A stretch of 37,706 bases of DNA from Ophryocystis elektroscirrha (Eukaryota; Apicomplexa; Conoidasida; Neogregarinorida; Ophryocystidae), in the NCBI GenBank assembly GCA_030141585.1, contig JAQIFP010000022.1, forward strand, positions 39,829-77,534, read 5' to 3'. Below, one piece after another: positions 22,212-35,165 of the stretch (its first letter is position 1; every line of letters begins with the position of its first letter). The notes beneath the pieces were generated by a model. That model worked only from the letters and a program-made list of their open reading frames with translations. It made no database searches and was not told the DNA's origin. A program made the translations under genes and the position numbers.

Positions 22212-25200
22212 CTACTGGTTTTTCTTTTTTTGTTGATCTTTTTTATCATCTCTGATGATTTGTCGCAATAAACTTTGAAGTACACTTGATTGGTTTAGTT
22301 TATCTTGTATATCTAAATATAGTGATTGAGGGGTGCAATATTGTATAGTTTTATCATTATTCCACGTTAATTGTACATTATAGTATGCATAAGCTGTGAA
22401 TTTTGTTGTAATCGGCCATGATATAAGTCCTATTGCTTCTTGGCTGTTTTCTGGTATTGTTGTTGGTGTTATTATTTGGGGTAAGAAAAAAGATGATGCT
22501 ATATACCCCATATAAGTATACGCTATTTCTTGCTCAGTAGATGATAATTGTGTGACTAAACCCATTAATAACTTGAATGTTTGTAAATCAATGCATATTT
22601 GTTCTATTTTATCTTCTGGTTCGGTTGAAGACTCATATAATGATATACACTGTAATTTTAATTGTCTCATAATTTCAAGAATTAATTTCTGGATTAATAT
22701 AATACTGCAATTGACGCATCTAGCGGACATATCATTACAATCCATGTTTAATTTTTTAAGTAGTTTAGTCTGTGATTGTAAAAAGTTGTGTATAGTTTTA
22801 ATAAGATTATTTTTATTGATGCAATTAGATAAATTATCGTTAAGTAATGATTTCCAAGTTGTCATTTTTTTAATTGATTGGGTATTTACTGGGTATAATG
22901 CTATCAATTTGGCTCCATTGAATGGAGGATTTTGAATATTTATATAATTTATTGTAGGTAATTCGGATGTATTAATTGCATAACTATTTATATTTACTTT
23001 ACTTATATGAAAGGTTGCTTCAAATAATGATAAAATATAGTATAAATACTTTAAACGTGTTCTTTCGGCGTGGCGTAGTAGACCTTCTAAAGATTGCGTA
23101 AATAATAAGTTTGAACAACTGGAAACCCAGTAAATTTCATCAAAAGTTAAACCTTTGACCAAGTTATAATTGGATATAGCCATATTCAAATATTTTGCAC
23201 AAGTTTCAACATTATTAATAGACGAAGGAGTTACTAAAAGATGCAATAATTTATACTGCGTTATTAAATTGTTTTGAAATGAATATTTTAGCATAGACGG
23301 AAAGTGCATTTTGACCTCTAGATTTACATCAAATATATTAAGGAATTCCCGATCAGTATTATCACTATCAACGTGCTTGGTATGCAATTCTGCAAACTTT
23401 TCATTTTTTGTTAATAAATAATCCATTTGATGTTGTGTTACTAAAAATAATTTTTTCATTTGCGGTAACCAAACGTCAGTTATATGATTTAATAATTTTT
23501 CTTGAAATTGAGAAACATCGTAGGTTAAAGATAATTCTGATAAATTATATAATTCCTTGCTTATAATTAAGTTTTTATCCTCCAGTGTAACTTCTTTACT
23601 TAAGTAGCTGTTTTCGGTAAAGGTTTTATATAAAATATCCATTTCAACTTTTTGATTATCAATAGTTTCATCATGGTTAGTGTCTAATGTTAGGTGGGAC
23701 TTAGTTGACTGGTTAAAACCATTGTTAGTAACGTATTGTATAATCCATAAGTAATAGCGAGCAATCAAATCAATTTTTAAGGTGTTTTCAGTGTCATAAT
23801 TTTTGTATATATAAAATTGCATAGCTAGACGCTGTAATTTACTCAAGATTTTAGTAGTATAAAGTTCATTTTCAAGGTTTCTTTGGCACAAACGAAACCA
23901 TTTTAATGTATTTTGAAATAAGAAGGAGGTTTTATTGACTTCAAACACATATTTTGAATAAAATAATTGCTCGGATGCATTACGACATATATCTTGATAG
24001 TAACAATTCCACCCAATGATGAGACAAGCTTGTAACATATATATAAGAGATTTATTAAGACTATAAATTACATTACATAGCCACATGTTGTCCAATTTAG
24101 AACTTTGCATTAGTAATTTATATGTATATACCTTGGTATAATTATAATGCATATAACTCAGCATATATATAGGTATCCAAATAAAACTATTTGACTGTGA
24201 AAATACGTTAAATAACTGTAATGATTTTTGTGCTGTTACTTTGTCGTTAATACAAAGCAAAATATACCTTATATCTTCCACAACCATTTTAATATGTTCT
24301 AAATAATTGAATAACTTATTTATGTGACTATTTACTGCATCTATAGATGTTACTTCTAATTCGCGTCTTTTAAATAAAAGTGTTTTTGGTTTCTTAATAT
24401 AATGGTATATTTGCAATGATAGTTCTTGTGATGTAGGGTTTAAATCTTTCAATATAGATATCTCCATTAATACACTTATGCATAAATTACGGATGATTAC
24501 TACTGCTAAATTAGATAGTTTAATAGATTTAGCAAAACTATTTCTTGCAAAATGACTAGGAAATCGAGAAGGAGCCAAGCATTTTTTCGAAAATTCGTTT
24601 ATTTGAAATAAAATTTGAAGCTCATGGCAATATAACGCGTGTAATCCAATACGTAATAAACCATGTATATTATCAATTATGTAATTCTCTGATATTTTAT
24701 GCGTAGAACAAAATGGATTATTTAGATGTATCCAAACACCAGTTAGAGATATTCTGTCATGTAAATAATAATATAAAGCATGATAACAATGCGATACTGT
24801 TCCAATAAGCCGCATTGAAAAATATCCAAAGGATGCTGCTCTGTTTGCGTTAGATAAGTTTTGTAAAATATCAGAAGGTTTTATAATCTTTAAAGCATAA
24901 ACACCATTTACGTTAAATAATGCAGATGGAAAACCAGGTAAATTTACAGTTTGCTCTCCGTAAGTTATTTGTTGATTTTTCAAATACATTGATATAGAAT
25001 CTCCCCATAGTTGCTCATAAAAAACATACTTTGCGGTATTACGTGGACAATACAAAAATGGTTTAATATTAATACACGTAGACATATAAAGTTGAACCAA
25101 TTTTTTTGGTATAGCATGATCTCCTTCTGGCTTTACAAAGTATTGGAAATATGAACTAAATATATTTGCACACATGAATTTATATATTGTAGCCACTTCC

Positions 25201-27397
25201 ATATTAAGCAATTTTGGTTCTGGTAGCGAATAATATAACCCTATACAACTATTTTTATTTAATAATATATTTTGCTCTTCAATTGGATATTCAAAAACTA
25301 TTTTGTCGGGCAAATATTCACTAATAGTACAAGGCAAATATTTCTTGAAATAGTTTAGTATATTTTTTGTAGATAAATTTCCATATTTTTTTTCAACATC
25401 TTTATAATTTTGTAAATTAATATCATAATAGCTTAAGTTAAGGTCATTTAACTTTTTACAAAGTAAATCTTCGTCATTTTCTTGAGTTTCAAATTTGTAA
25501 TCGGAGATGTCTTTTGTAAAAGTTTGGTACCAAAAATCATTCTGGTTAGGATTGAAACAACGCTCACCTTCCAAGTCGATGAAATCAGAAAAAATCTGTT
25601 GATCAAATATTGGCGTTATTATTAATAAGTCATTATATAAATTCCATAATTTAGAGTCACTTTCGTCACTATACATGACAGTCTCTAATGCTTCGGTTAA
25701 CATCATCTTAACATTCTGAAAAATAGTACTTTATAAAAAAAAATTATGTGCAACTTATAGATAATTAACTTAATTATTTATATTATAATATTATAATAGT
25801 AATATATATATAATAGTGTATAAATAATGTATTATAATAATGCATTTATGATATTATTTAAATAAAGTTAGATTATTGTATGGAATGATATATTTGATAA
25901 ATATTAATGCCTTATGTTTCTTTAGAGTTAAAGATTTTGATATACAGTTACTATATCCACTAAGGTATTATTATAGTCTGATTATATTATAAAATCACTA
26001 ATATATGTCCAAAGTATACAAAATGACGTTACTTAGTATTTTTATATTATATATATTTGGTCTAATTATAAACTTACTTTTGATAGTTTTGAAAGATCGT
26101 ATGTTTTTCTTTTGAATACATACTTTTGAATTTGTAAGTGAACACAAAACAGGATTTGTAAAGATGTCCAGCTAAAAGGCTGAAAGTTAAAATATTTTCG
26201 TGCACTAAAAGGAGATGTAAGAGTGTCAAAGTCTTCTCTCTTTATTAAAGGACAAACATCTATATATGCTGGTGGTTTCGGATGTAGTTGTATACCAAAT
26301 AAACGCAACAAACAATGACTTATTAACTCATATAAATGAAGAAGTTGTCTCCATGTAATACTATATTTGAAAGTTTCGGTTGAAGTCTCGTATAATATAA
26401 ATCTAGCATCGTTTAACGCATTATAGATTGTTTCAGAAATTTTTTCATTATGCTCATCCACCTTCAAATGCTTGGATAAACAATTCAATATTACAAATAT
26501 TGTAACTTTCACACATTTTCTAAATGTTTTGAGAAATTGTATGTTCGGGAGCTTCAACAAAATTGTTAAAATATGCAAAGAAATATTCAATGAATGTGTA
26601 TTTGGTAAAATGAACAAAGAGTTATTAGTTTCTACATTATTTAATTCTCTTATTTTTGATTTTATCCATAAAGGTAATTGATCAATATCAGGTGACAAAA
26701 ATAAAGAACTCCAGCCTAAATACGTATCAGATATAGATTCAGAGGTTTTTTCAGACTTTATTTGAAAATATTTACTTTCTAATTCCATAATATATTTCCC
26801 TAGACTGATTAAATTGTCAATAATTCGTATATAAGGTTTTTTCTTTAAACCATCAAGTTTTTGTAAAGGTAATTGTATTAGAGAATATTGCAGCTGAAAT
26901 AAATAGCGTAGCTGTGATAATTTATACATGGAAACATTAGACAGATCTCGAATAATAGAGACTATGTATACACTGCAGGCATGTATAAGCATTTTAACCA
27001 TAGATGTGTATTTTTCATGTATATTAAAACGATTTGATTGTAGATAATGAATTAATATAGCATCATGAGCGTTATTTTCTTCAGATATAAAATTTCCTTC
27101 GACGTTCAAATCAGCTTCACTCAGTTTTAAAGAATTCCAATTAGAATTAGAAGATTGTTTATTAGGAAAACATATATTGTTTAATATAGTATATAACTCT
27201 TCGTCCTTATCTGCATTCGGCGAAAATAAAGTTTTCAAATTAAAATCTTCTTTTTTATTATCGTTTTTACTCTTTGGCGTCAAATAAATTGATTCAGAGT
27301 TTGCTGTAACTTTTTTGGGAGAGTCTTCATTGGTATTATCATTATCATCAGCAATAACTACTTCGTCTGAATATATATCAATATTTTTCCAATTCAT
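22212..27397 (-). CDS. Orphan 1607-aa protein, helical
   Basis: Two exons, 27397-26078 (440 codons) and 25715-22212, joined by a 362-nt phase-0 intron with GTAAGT and TTTTCAG ends. The first 60 residues are acidic and polar (EVVIADDNDNTNEDSPKK); the rest is Leu/Ile/Tyr-rich and looks all-helical, with no obvious signal peptide, repeat motif or catalytic signature. A fragment around HCYHALYYYLHD and VWIHLNNPF faintly recalls the NatC subunit Naa35/Mak10, but the length (about 725 aa in that family) and the rest do not agree, so no name is given. It may be a large scaffold subunit too divergent to recognise. The ATG at 27397 is the second in the frame, chosen because the sequence before it looks like TA-rich spacer. 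Confidence 0.8.
25716..26077 (-). other. Intron of the 1607-aa gene
   Basis: A 362-nt A+T-rich phase-0 intron with strong splice sites. No other feature. Confidence 0.85.
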
Positions 27398-27640
27398 GTA
27401 CCGTATGGCAATTATGTAGTGGAATATACGTAAATTCATATATTTCCATAAATATATACTTAATTTATTTATGTATATATATCATTAATTAAATGAATAC
27501 TATTATATTATACGTAAAGGATAATATTTGTTTAATTATATTATAATAAAATAAATAATTATATTTTAATGAAATAAATAATTATATTATAATAAAATAT
27601 AATCAAATATTTAATATAACATTATTGATTTGTAAGCAAG

Positions 27641-28508
27641 CTATTTAGAAATAACAATTAATGGCTTTGCTTGTATTTGAATAAAGAGAATAAAGCTAAA
27701 GTTCTTACGGTGAGAACTGCTGTCGCTATTATTAGATGTGCTTTTGATAGGTGCATCACTTTCAAAAGAGTAATCTGTTGAATCTAATGTAGCACTATGG
27801 GTAGATTCATCAAAATCTTTTTCTTCAGAAGACAAAGGGGAGATAGACGAAGAAAGTACCAAATCATCAGAAGAAGTTTCATGGAAGTAGTTGTAGGTTG
27901 GGACACCTGGATATTTTTTTTTGAGTGGTTTATAGAAGATTTTGGAAAATACATCGTATGTGGTATTTACAAGAATGTTTGAACTACACAGCATCTCTAT
28001 CAAAGCGAAGTCGTATTTTTCTGCTAAATTTTGAGCTGCAAGTCTAAGAAGTAAGGAATTGTTCAAGAAAACCATTTTCAATAAAGTGATTTCATCTGCC
28101 TTGATGTTCTTGTAAAACCCCTCATATTGAGAAGTGTTTTGAAAATACTTTGTATACAGATCAACTAAATTTGAAGAATCATACTTTGATCGACATGTAC
28201 AAAAATGACACGTTGTCAAGCGTAACAATTGTATTGAAGCTTCGATGTATTTCTGCATAAATAATATTATCACAAACATATTAATAGGTAATGGGTATAA
28301 AAATGCTATTTCCCTAATAACATTCAATTGATGTTGACAGCTATATATGTGTCCACGTATATACAGATATAAAAAAATTAGATGTGTATTATATTTAAAG
28401 GGTTTTATTTTGCATAAACTATAAATTGTTTTTATAATTTTTCCTAATAAGTAGCGCTATACTACCAAATATGCATATATAAATTCAAATTTTTTCATTA
28501 AATTTAAG

Positions 28509-28567
<59 letters not shown>

Positions 28568-30478
28568 TTAATAATAATAATAAAATAAGAGACAATAAAT
28601 ATTATCCTGCAATTATTGACATGAGTATATATGTTAGACGTATGTATATTTGTTTTTTGATATGATTATTCATATCAATATACAGTTTATATGTGTACGT
28701 AAAAAAATAAATATATGCTTTATGTATAATACAAATATTTTATAACCTTAGATTTTTGATATTTAATTACCTCGTACAATTGCCTGAATGAAATATTAGC
28801 TTTAGTGGTTGCATTCTTTATCAAGAATAAACCAATAAGATAAACACGTTTAGCATTCCTTACGGTTTTATGCAAATTCAAATAAGATTGAGCTTTATTT
28901 GTGTAGAAATCTTCAGCATATTTATTACTATCCACGTCAGGTGGAATCAACAAATAATGTGTATCCGGTTTAACTTGGTAATTAGTGAGAACATTAATGA
29001 GACGCAATTCCATAGCAGTACGCATATATTCATATTTGATTATTTTCTCAATTGAATATAAATTTTTATTTGCTGCTGTACACAAAGTCAAAAGTTTTCG
29101 AGCTAATACTAAACTAAGAATATATTGCTCTCCCCCACAGTAATTTTCCGATTGAGAGACAAATTTGTAAAGCAACCAAAAAATAAAAGGGGTTGAAGAT
29201 CCTGAATCAGGAATACACAGCAATAAAGTTTGTGTACAAGAATACAAAATGTTGGAATATTGAGCAATATATAATTTGGAATCAGCTTTCTCTTCATTTT
29301 TATAATGTACTAAAAACCTCTCGAATATAAATAACACTAAATTGAGATTATTCTTCACTGTTTTATAATCTGACAACGTTGCTTTAACAAGATGCACAAA
29401 ATAATTCCAAAGAAATAGGTTTTTATTCTCAAACTGTAATATTGAGTAAATGGTCTGTGTAAATTTCGCATAGCTTCTTCATTTACCTTCAGTATGTGTT
29501 TCCCAAATGTTTCCTAAGTAATTAATAAATAATCACATTTTACAGCATATAGTTAATCTATAAGTTCTTACATTAATTGAATTAAGTTAAAATATATTAA
29601 ATGTCTATTATAAATTAGTCAATATATATAATTTTATGACATATTAGTATTTAAATATATTATTAATATTACATTGGGTTCATATATACTACATAGCTCT
29701 ACTGTTTACAGTGTGGATTATTAAGAAATATTTTGATGACATATTTACTTAAAAATTATATATATATATATATATATATCTATATCGTATCTTTTATATA
29801 TAAATTATAATTATTATATTAATCATAATTATTATTGCATTATATTAATAATAATTAGTATAAAATTTTGATAAGCAATAATAATAGTTATATGAGCTTA
29901 CTTCAGATGAGTCTTCAATTTTTAGATACTCTTCACACATGAGAGTATTCGAGTTTACAAATAAATTACAGTTCTTGGGTACATGTATAGCATCAAACAA
30001 CTCCAAGAAACTATCCAACGTTGGGTCATCTGAATACCTACTAGTCATCTTTTTTGGAAATAACTCCCAAAAAAGTAACACCTATAGAAAAAAGAAATAT
30101 AATTAAGGTAAGATATTATTCATTAAAGGTAATGAAGTAATTAATATTTAAAATAATTGGCATTACCTTAGACTTATTGTTAGATGCCTCTGACACTTTA
30201 TTCTGGGAAGCAATAGCATTGAATTTCTAATAAATTTATAAATACAAATTCCCATTACTCGGCGTTGACGAAGACGGCCCTTTTTATATACATAAGCAAA
30301 GTATAATATCAAGTACCTTGTGCGTTTCCGAATAAGCTTCCTCTGTATCATTATTTGAAAGCTTGCTAATAATCAATTTATGTTTATTGGCGGCTTTTCT
30401 TATAGTCGAGTTAATCATATTCTCAATAGGAGCATTAATTTCACGTTTTTCAATAGAGACTTTGACACTAAAAATAAA

Positions 30479-30515
<37 letters not shown>

Positions 30516-30563
30516 AATATAAGGTAACAATAATTCATAAACTTATTACATTATTTTTAACAT
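27641..30563 (-). CDS. Orphan 555-aa helical protein
   Basis: Exons 30563-30550, 30467-30317, 30226-30167, 30081-29902, 29513-29487, 29433-28771, 28252-27709 and 27669-27641 join in frame to 555 aa. The 14-nt first exon (MLKI plus two bases) is the least certain; the body is solid because seven successive joins keep phase. The 221-codon exon looks like alpha-helical, HEAT/ARM-like repeat (FENKNLFLWNYFVHLVK, FIFERFLVHYKN) and the tail is acidic and Ser-rich (SISPLSSEEKDFDESTHS). I do not recognise the family. The last intron (27708-27670, 39 nt) is a multiple of three without a stop, so retention would add 13 residues before the same TAG. The start is 78 nt from the stop of the TPR-like gene. 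Confidence 0.72.
28253..28770 (-). repeat. Intron with (TAA)n microsatellite
   Basis: A 518-nt intron of the 555-aa gene. About 28511-28583 is a nearly perfect ATA/TAA trinucleotide array of roughly 24 units, with one interruption. Confidence 0.85.
29514..29901 (-). other. Intron of the 555-aa gene
   Basis: A 388-nt intron with a (TA)n run at about 29757-29779, bounded on the downstream side by the 27-nt exon. Confidence 0.75.
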
Positions 30564-30641
30564 TTAGTGTAATTTACTGATACTATATATACAACTAAAT
30601 TTATGTATAAACACGACAATGACCTATAAATATAAAAGAAA

Positions 30642-31321
30642 TTACTTTAAAATTTTAGATCTTGTTCTTTTTGTAGTGTGTCCTAGACATTTAAGCATTT
30701 TTCGAAACTTGTTGTACAAAAAATCAAAGTAAGAGAGTTGCTTTATATAGGGATATTTTTCTTCTTGGTTTAAGGGATAGAAAACGTATTTGGGGTATGA
30801 TTTTTGAAAAAATAAATATTTATCATGTATGGTAAAAACTGTTTTTGGATTTTGTTTTGTGTCTTCTTCGTTTAGAACCGGTTCATGTTCTTTTGATGTA
30901 TTATCTAAATAATCTGTAATTTGATACTTTGTTACCTTCAGTTTCTTGTAAAGCGGATGGGTTCAATATTTTGTTGGAACTCGTTAATTCTTCAAAGTTT
31001 TTCAAAAATTTGTCACAATCTTCACGAGGAATGGGTTTATAATAATGTGATTCGCAGAATCCACTCATTAAATTCTTCAGGTGCTTTGATAACCACAACA
31101 GCTTATTGGACACTTTATTATAATTGGAGTTAGTTTTGCAATAATCTGAAGAACGAAATGAATAAAGTAAATAAATCTCATATAAGAAAGTTATATACTC
31201 ATGACTGCGCATCAGACATAGTAATAATACATATATTTGTACTATATCGACTTATTATGATTATGAACCGTTTCTCATATCATAAGCATTCTGATTCGAA
31301 TGTATTATTATTATTATTATT

Positions 31322-31355
<34 letters not shown>

Positions 31356-32212
31356 TGATGAAATTATAGCTGACCTATTGCTTTTATGCAAGCAATATGA
31401 GCTTGCACGAAATCCTTTAAGCATAGAGATATGTAGATACATTTTTCTAGAGATGACACATAATTGTATCCGCTTTGAGCACACCAAGAAAAACAATGTC
31501 TAGAAAGAAGCAAAAAAGAAGGGTTTTTGGACGATAGCGCATTAATTCCATTTTTATACAATATACACGATTGCAATTCGTCATCCTTGTTTAAATATAG
31601 CAGGGCCTGTAAAACGTATGATTACATAAATTTGATTATTGCTGTATACTGTTTATTTAATCCTATCATTTTTACAATAAATTTATAAAATTAAGTATAT
31701 ACATATACATATATATACATAAATATATACATATTATACATATAGATATATAGATATATATGTATTTTTATTTATATATATGTATAATTTCAACAATATA
31801 TTAATTAAAGTAGATTCTTTTTAGTAGCTTAACTATAATATATTCAAATTTACTTGTACATGATAATAATGAAATTGTTAATGAATAATATAATTAAATG
31901 AATCTAATCAAATTACTTGAGTGTAATTGATTACAGCCTGTGTATATTGATGGCAAGCCCTGAAATATAGGAAAAAAGCAAAGGACATACGAATAGCAGT
32001 CGGCGAGCAAATATATCAAAGTAAAAGTCATTTTTTTGGACTTATTTGGAAACTCTGAGTAAATCTGCCAAGCTTTCTTAGCAACTTCAAGTGCCTCATC
32101 CGATCTGTGCATAGATTTATAAATTAAAAAATTCTTACTTTTTCTTCATTAATAATTCCTGAGAATCATTGATTATATTATTCAAATGAATTTCATTGGT
32201 ATTTGTATCCAT
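30642..32212 (-). CDS. TPR-like protein, 343 aa
   Basis: Exons 32212-32139, 32104-31991, 31959-31917, 31606-31375, 31241-30936 and 30904-30642 give 343 aa. The N-terminal half has helix-pair periodicity typical of tetratricopeptide repeats: SDEALEVAKKAWQIY, LADCYSACHQYTQAVINYTQ, then CIYISLCLKDFVQAHIACIKA. The C-terminal third is Lys/Tyr-rich and ends in a basic KRTRSKILK. No orthologue is recognised. Introns are 34, 31, 310, 133 and 31 nt. The last one could be 31 nt (acceptor TTTAG) or 22 nt (acceptor ATTACAG); both keep frame and differ by three codons. I prefer 31 nt because it fits the length class of this window. Confidence 0.75.
31607..31916 (-). other. Intron 3 of the TPR-like gene
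   Basis: A 310-nt intron with CATA/TA low-complexity sequence (31697-31785). Nothing else was seen. Confidence 0.8.
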
Positions 32213-32372
32213 ATACTCTTGAATGTATTCTAAATCTTAGAATATGTATAAATGAAAATGAGAGAAGGTACTGCTATTTTATATAAAAAAAAAAAAAAAA
32301 ATCCTTTTTTTTTCTTTAGTAAGTAAATAACATTTGATTTAGAACAAAAAAAATATACAAAAAAATAGATTT

Positions 32373-34198
32373 CTAGTTTGACGAGGGATGGAGTTTGTTA
32401 AACATAGGAAAAAAAGCCCAGCGGCGGATAGGATTGTTTGAGCAATAATTGTGTGTAGGGGATATATGTGTATAATAACTAGAGTCTATAATAGCATTAA
32501 TATCAATATTTCGTTTTGATGATTGATTTTCTTTGTCGTGAAGCTTTGATTTGGTTGTTGATGCGACAGGTATATACATCGTAGTCATCGATTGAAGAAA
32601 CCATGGATGGTTTAGTGCTTCTTTTGCTGTTTTGATGCGAAACTTAGCATCGTACATCAATAACCTTTTTGCAAGATCAACAGCTAAAGGATATTTTGCC
32701 TTCACTTGTTGCCTAAAACGTATTCCTTTGCGCAAAGTTTCCTTTATCATTTGGCTTCCACCTTTTATATTAGAAAGATCATAAGGGAAATGGCCGTCCA
32801 AAAAAATGTACAGAATTACACCGACGCTCCATAAATCAGATGCTTCCGTGTATAAGCCATTGTATCCTTCTGGTGCCTGCAAGACATAACATGAAACTTC
32901 CATTAAAGTATGCGAATTTTTAAGCATAATAAATGCAAATATAAGCGGAGTAAATAGAAAATATTATCAGAATATTTGAACATATTAATCAGCAATATAT
33001 TAATTGTTGATTAACTTGTATTAACTTATACTATTTAAATCAATCATATAAGTAATGCAAACTTTGACATGTTCTAATTAATATCAACATCTATACTCAT
33101 CATCCATATATCTATACTTGGCTGTTATATATATATACATATATATATGTATATTAGTGTTTCTACCATATAATCTCTAGTTCCAACGATAGAAATTTCA
33201 TTAGGTACTTTAGGAGGTCTCGGTAGTTCAGGCCAATCCACCATTAAGCTCATGTCGTAGTCAACGATTGATAATTCGGTCAACGACAAATCTTTAAATA
33301 AAATATTGTCCAATTTTATGTCACGGTGTAGGAATTTATGTTGGTGTAAGTGGTCAACTCCTTGAAGAATTTGATATAGAACCATTTGTATGAGGTGGTT
33401 TGGAATCGAACGAGGAGAGAATTTGAGTACATAGTCTACCAAATCTGACCCTTCATATAAGTCAGATATTATATAAAAGTTTTGACTGTCTTCTATGAAA
33501 TCTCTCATTTTTAAAATATTTGGATGAGGAAACTTTGGCAGTCGTCGATACAATGCTCTGTAATAATTGTCGCTAGCTAAAAGTTTCTGTTTCTGCTTTG
33601 GAACAATTTTCACAGCAACCGCATCTTCTTTTTGTAAATCAAGCCCTTTATATATAGTCGACGTACTAAAAACATTATGATTAGCATTTTCTAATTTTTT
33701 TGTTAATTAATTGTGTATTTTTATTCTTGCAGAAAACATTATATGATAAGTGTATCTTTGTATAATGTACATATCAATGGATATATCAAATACATAGATT
33801 ACAGAAAACCAGTACAATATTATAAGTAAAGATTACTTTATGCATGTCGTATACGTATAAATAAAAAGATAAGTTCAGACACTAGAGTGCAGCATTTTAC
33901 TGTTTCTCATATATTCAATAAACCAAAGTAAAACATCATTTTTATGAGAATATAATTTACTTATTATACATATGCTATGGTATTTATTTAGTTCGCAATA
34001 AAGACATCTTATAGATTATATACATATTCTTTCTTACAATCCTTTCCCTATAGGTTTTTCCTGAGGATCATTTTTTTTCCAAACAAACCGTTTGGAACTA
34101 CCAACATAAGAGTGACATACATTTTCGTTGACATTTTGATGAAAATACTGATCCTTATTTAAAGAAGATATTGATATTAAAGAATTTTGAGTCAACAT
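32373..34198 (-). CDS. CAMK-group-like Ser/Thr kinase, atypical
   Basis: Exons 34198-34038, 33665-33167 and 32876-32373 give 387 aa, with introns of 372 and 290 nt. Visible kinase elements in order: glycine loop PIGKGFTSTIYKG (from about 49), VAVK with Lys73, HPNIL, hinge region IISDLYEGSDLVDYV, catalytic loop HRDIKLDN (Asp169, Lys171, Asn174), VDYDMS at 188-193 in place of DFG, GTRDYMAPE (215-223), DLWSVGVILYIFLDGHFPY and RIKTAKEALNHPWF. The last resembles the C-lobe end of CAMK/CDPK kinases. There is no Glu anywhere between Lys73 and HPNI, so the usual alpha-C salt bridge is absent. No EF-hands or calmodulin-binding segment were seen in the about 75-residue tail. Catalytic Asp and metal-binding Asp are present, so activity is possible. 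Confidence 0.88.
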
Positions 34199-34961
34199 AA
34201 TTTACGATTACGTATATACTATCAAAGCGGATAAAGAAACTCTGATCAAGGGAAATAATATATAAAACCAATTATTTATTTAAACTAATAAATAGACATT
34301 TAAATTCTCACTTAATTATATATAAAATTAAATTTACATATAAATAGATCAAATTTAAACTTTTCCCTGAAATCTGTTAGAACGCGGGTTCAACATCCTT
34401 ACATTTTAACATACAAATCAGACTTAGACATTATTCATAGCTCATAAATGATCTCAATTTAATTCAGTTTGGTTTAAAAATAACATTTTGCTACGATTGA
34501 TAACACCCAGCCGCAGATAACTTTCATTATGACTCTTAAATAATGTATATGTTTTTATTTAATTCAAATGATAGTATAAAAAAAAACTCACGTAACAATA
34601 AAATTGATACGTTTCATAATGAAAGAAATTTATTTAATGTAAACTAATTTTTTTGAATAATTTTTCACAAACGTTTTTTCATATGTTGGATTTTTGTTTG
34701 CTAGTTAAATTAAAATTTTGTGAAATCTTGAAATGACGAAAATATATTATTTTTCTATCGTATACATAGTTTACTATGTGAAGCATGATTATTGTTGAAA
34801 AAAATTCTATGTTAAATTAATTTGAATGATTTGTTGTTTTACATGATCAAATGAAGCTTTAAATATCTTAAGAATGATTTTTTTTTAACAATATTCGAAT
34901 TAAAGAAATTATGCAAACTTCAAATATATATTAAAATATGTCTTTATATATGAAAAAATGA
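34199..34961. other. Intergenic, no gene seen
   Basis: About 760 nt upstream of the kinase and downstream of the 67-aa gene. It is A+T-rich but not a simple repeat. No exon with protein-like composition was recognised on either strand; it should include the kinase promoter. Confidence 0.55.
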
Positions 34962-35165
34962 CTAAGATAAATTTTCTTGTTCGTCAGAATCCAAAGTATC
35001 TTCTAAATTATTTTCTTTCATTTGTTGAGTAAAATATTGATTACAATTTATGTGCAATTCTTTTAAAGCTTGACTAATTAATTGATTATTAGATTGTTCA
35101 GCAGTATGTACGATAATATTAGAGTTGTATGTGATACCCTTCGTAAGCTGAAATTCTTGTTCCAT
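34962..35165 (-). CDS. Small acidic 67-aa protein, possibly Gon7-like
   Basis: A single-exon frame from ATG at 35165 to TAG. The composition is protein-like rather than repeat-like, with a predicted helix around ISQALKELHINCNQYFTQQM and an acidic end DTLDSDEQENLS. The pattern of a short helix with an N-x-FLT-like stretch followed by an acidic tail recalls Gon7 of the EKC/KEOPS tRNA-t6A complex, but similarity at this length is weak and the name is withheld. Its start lies only 35 nt from the DOP1 start on the other strand. Confidence 0.5.
   Translation of the reverse strand: MEQEFQLTKGITYNSNIIVHTAEQSNNQLISQALKELHINCNQYFTQQMKENNLEDTLDSDEQENLS

Noticed and set aside
22552..22935. 127-aa plus-strand frame
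   Set aside because: Antisense to the long exon of the 1607-aa gene, whose frame is far longer.
22212..25706. Naa35/Mak10 identity for the 1607-aa protein
   Set aside because: Only a faint local resemblance; length and the remaining sequence disagree.
27397..30563. Fusion of the 555-aa and 1607-aa genes into one
   Set aside because: The 555-aa frame reaches a TAG, and the only acceptor-like AG upstream of 27397 does not match the required phase.
30914..30935. 22-nt intron in the TPR-like gene
   Set aside because: A downstream in-frame TTTAG acceptor gives 31 nt, fitting the window's intron class; the 22-nt form is possible but not needed.
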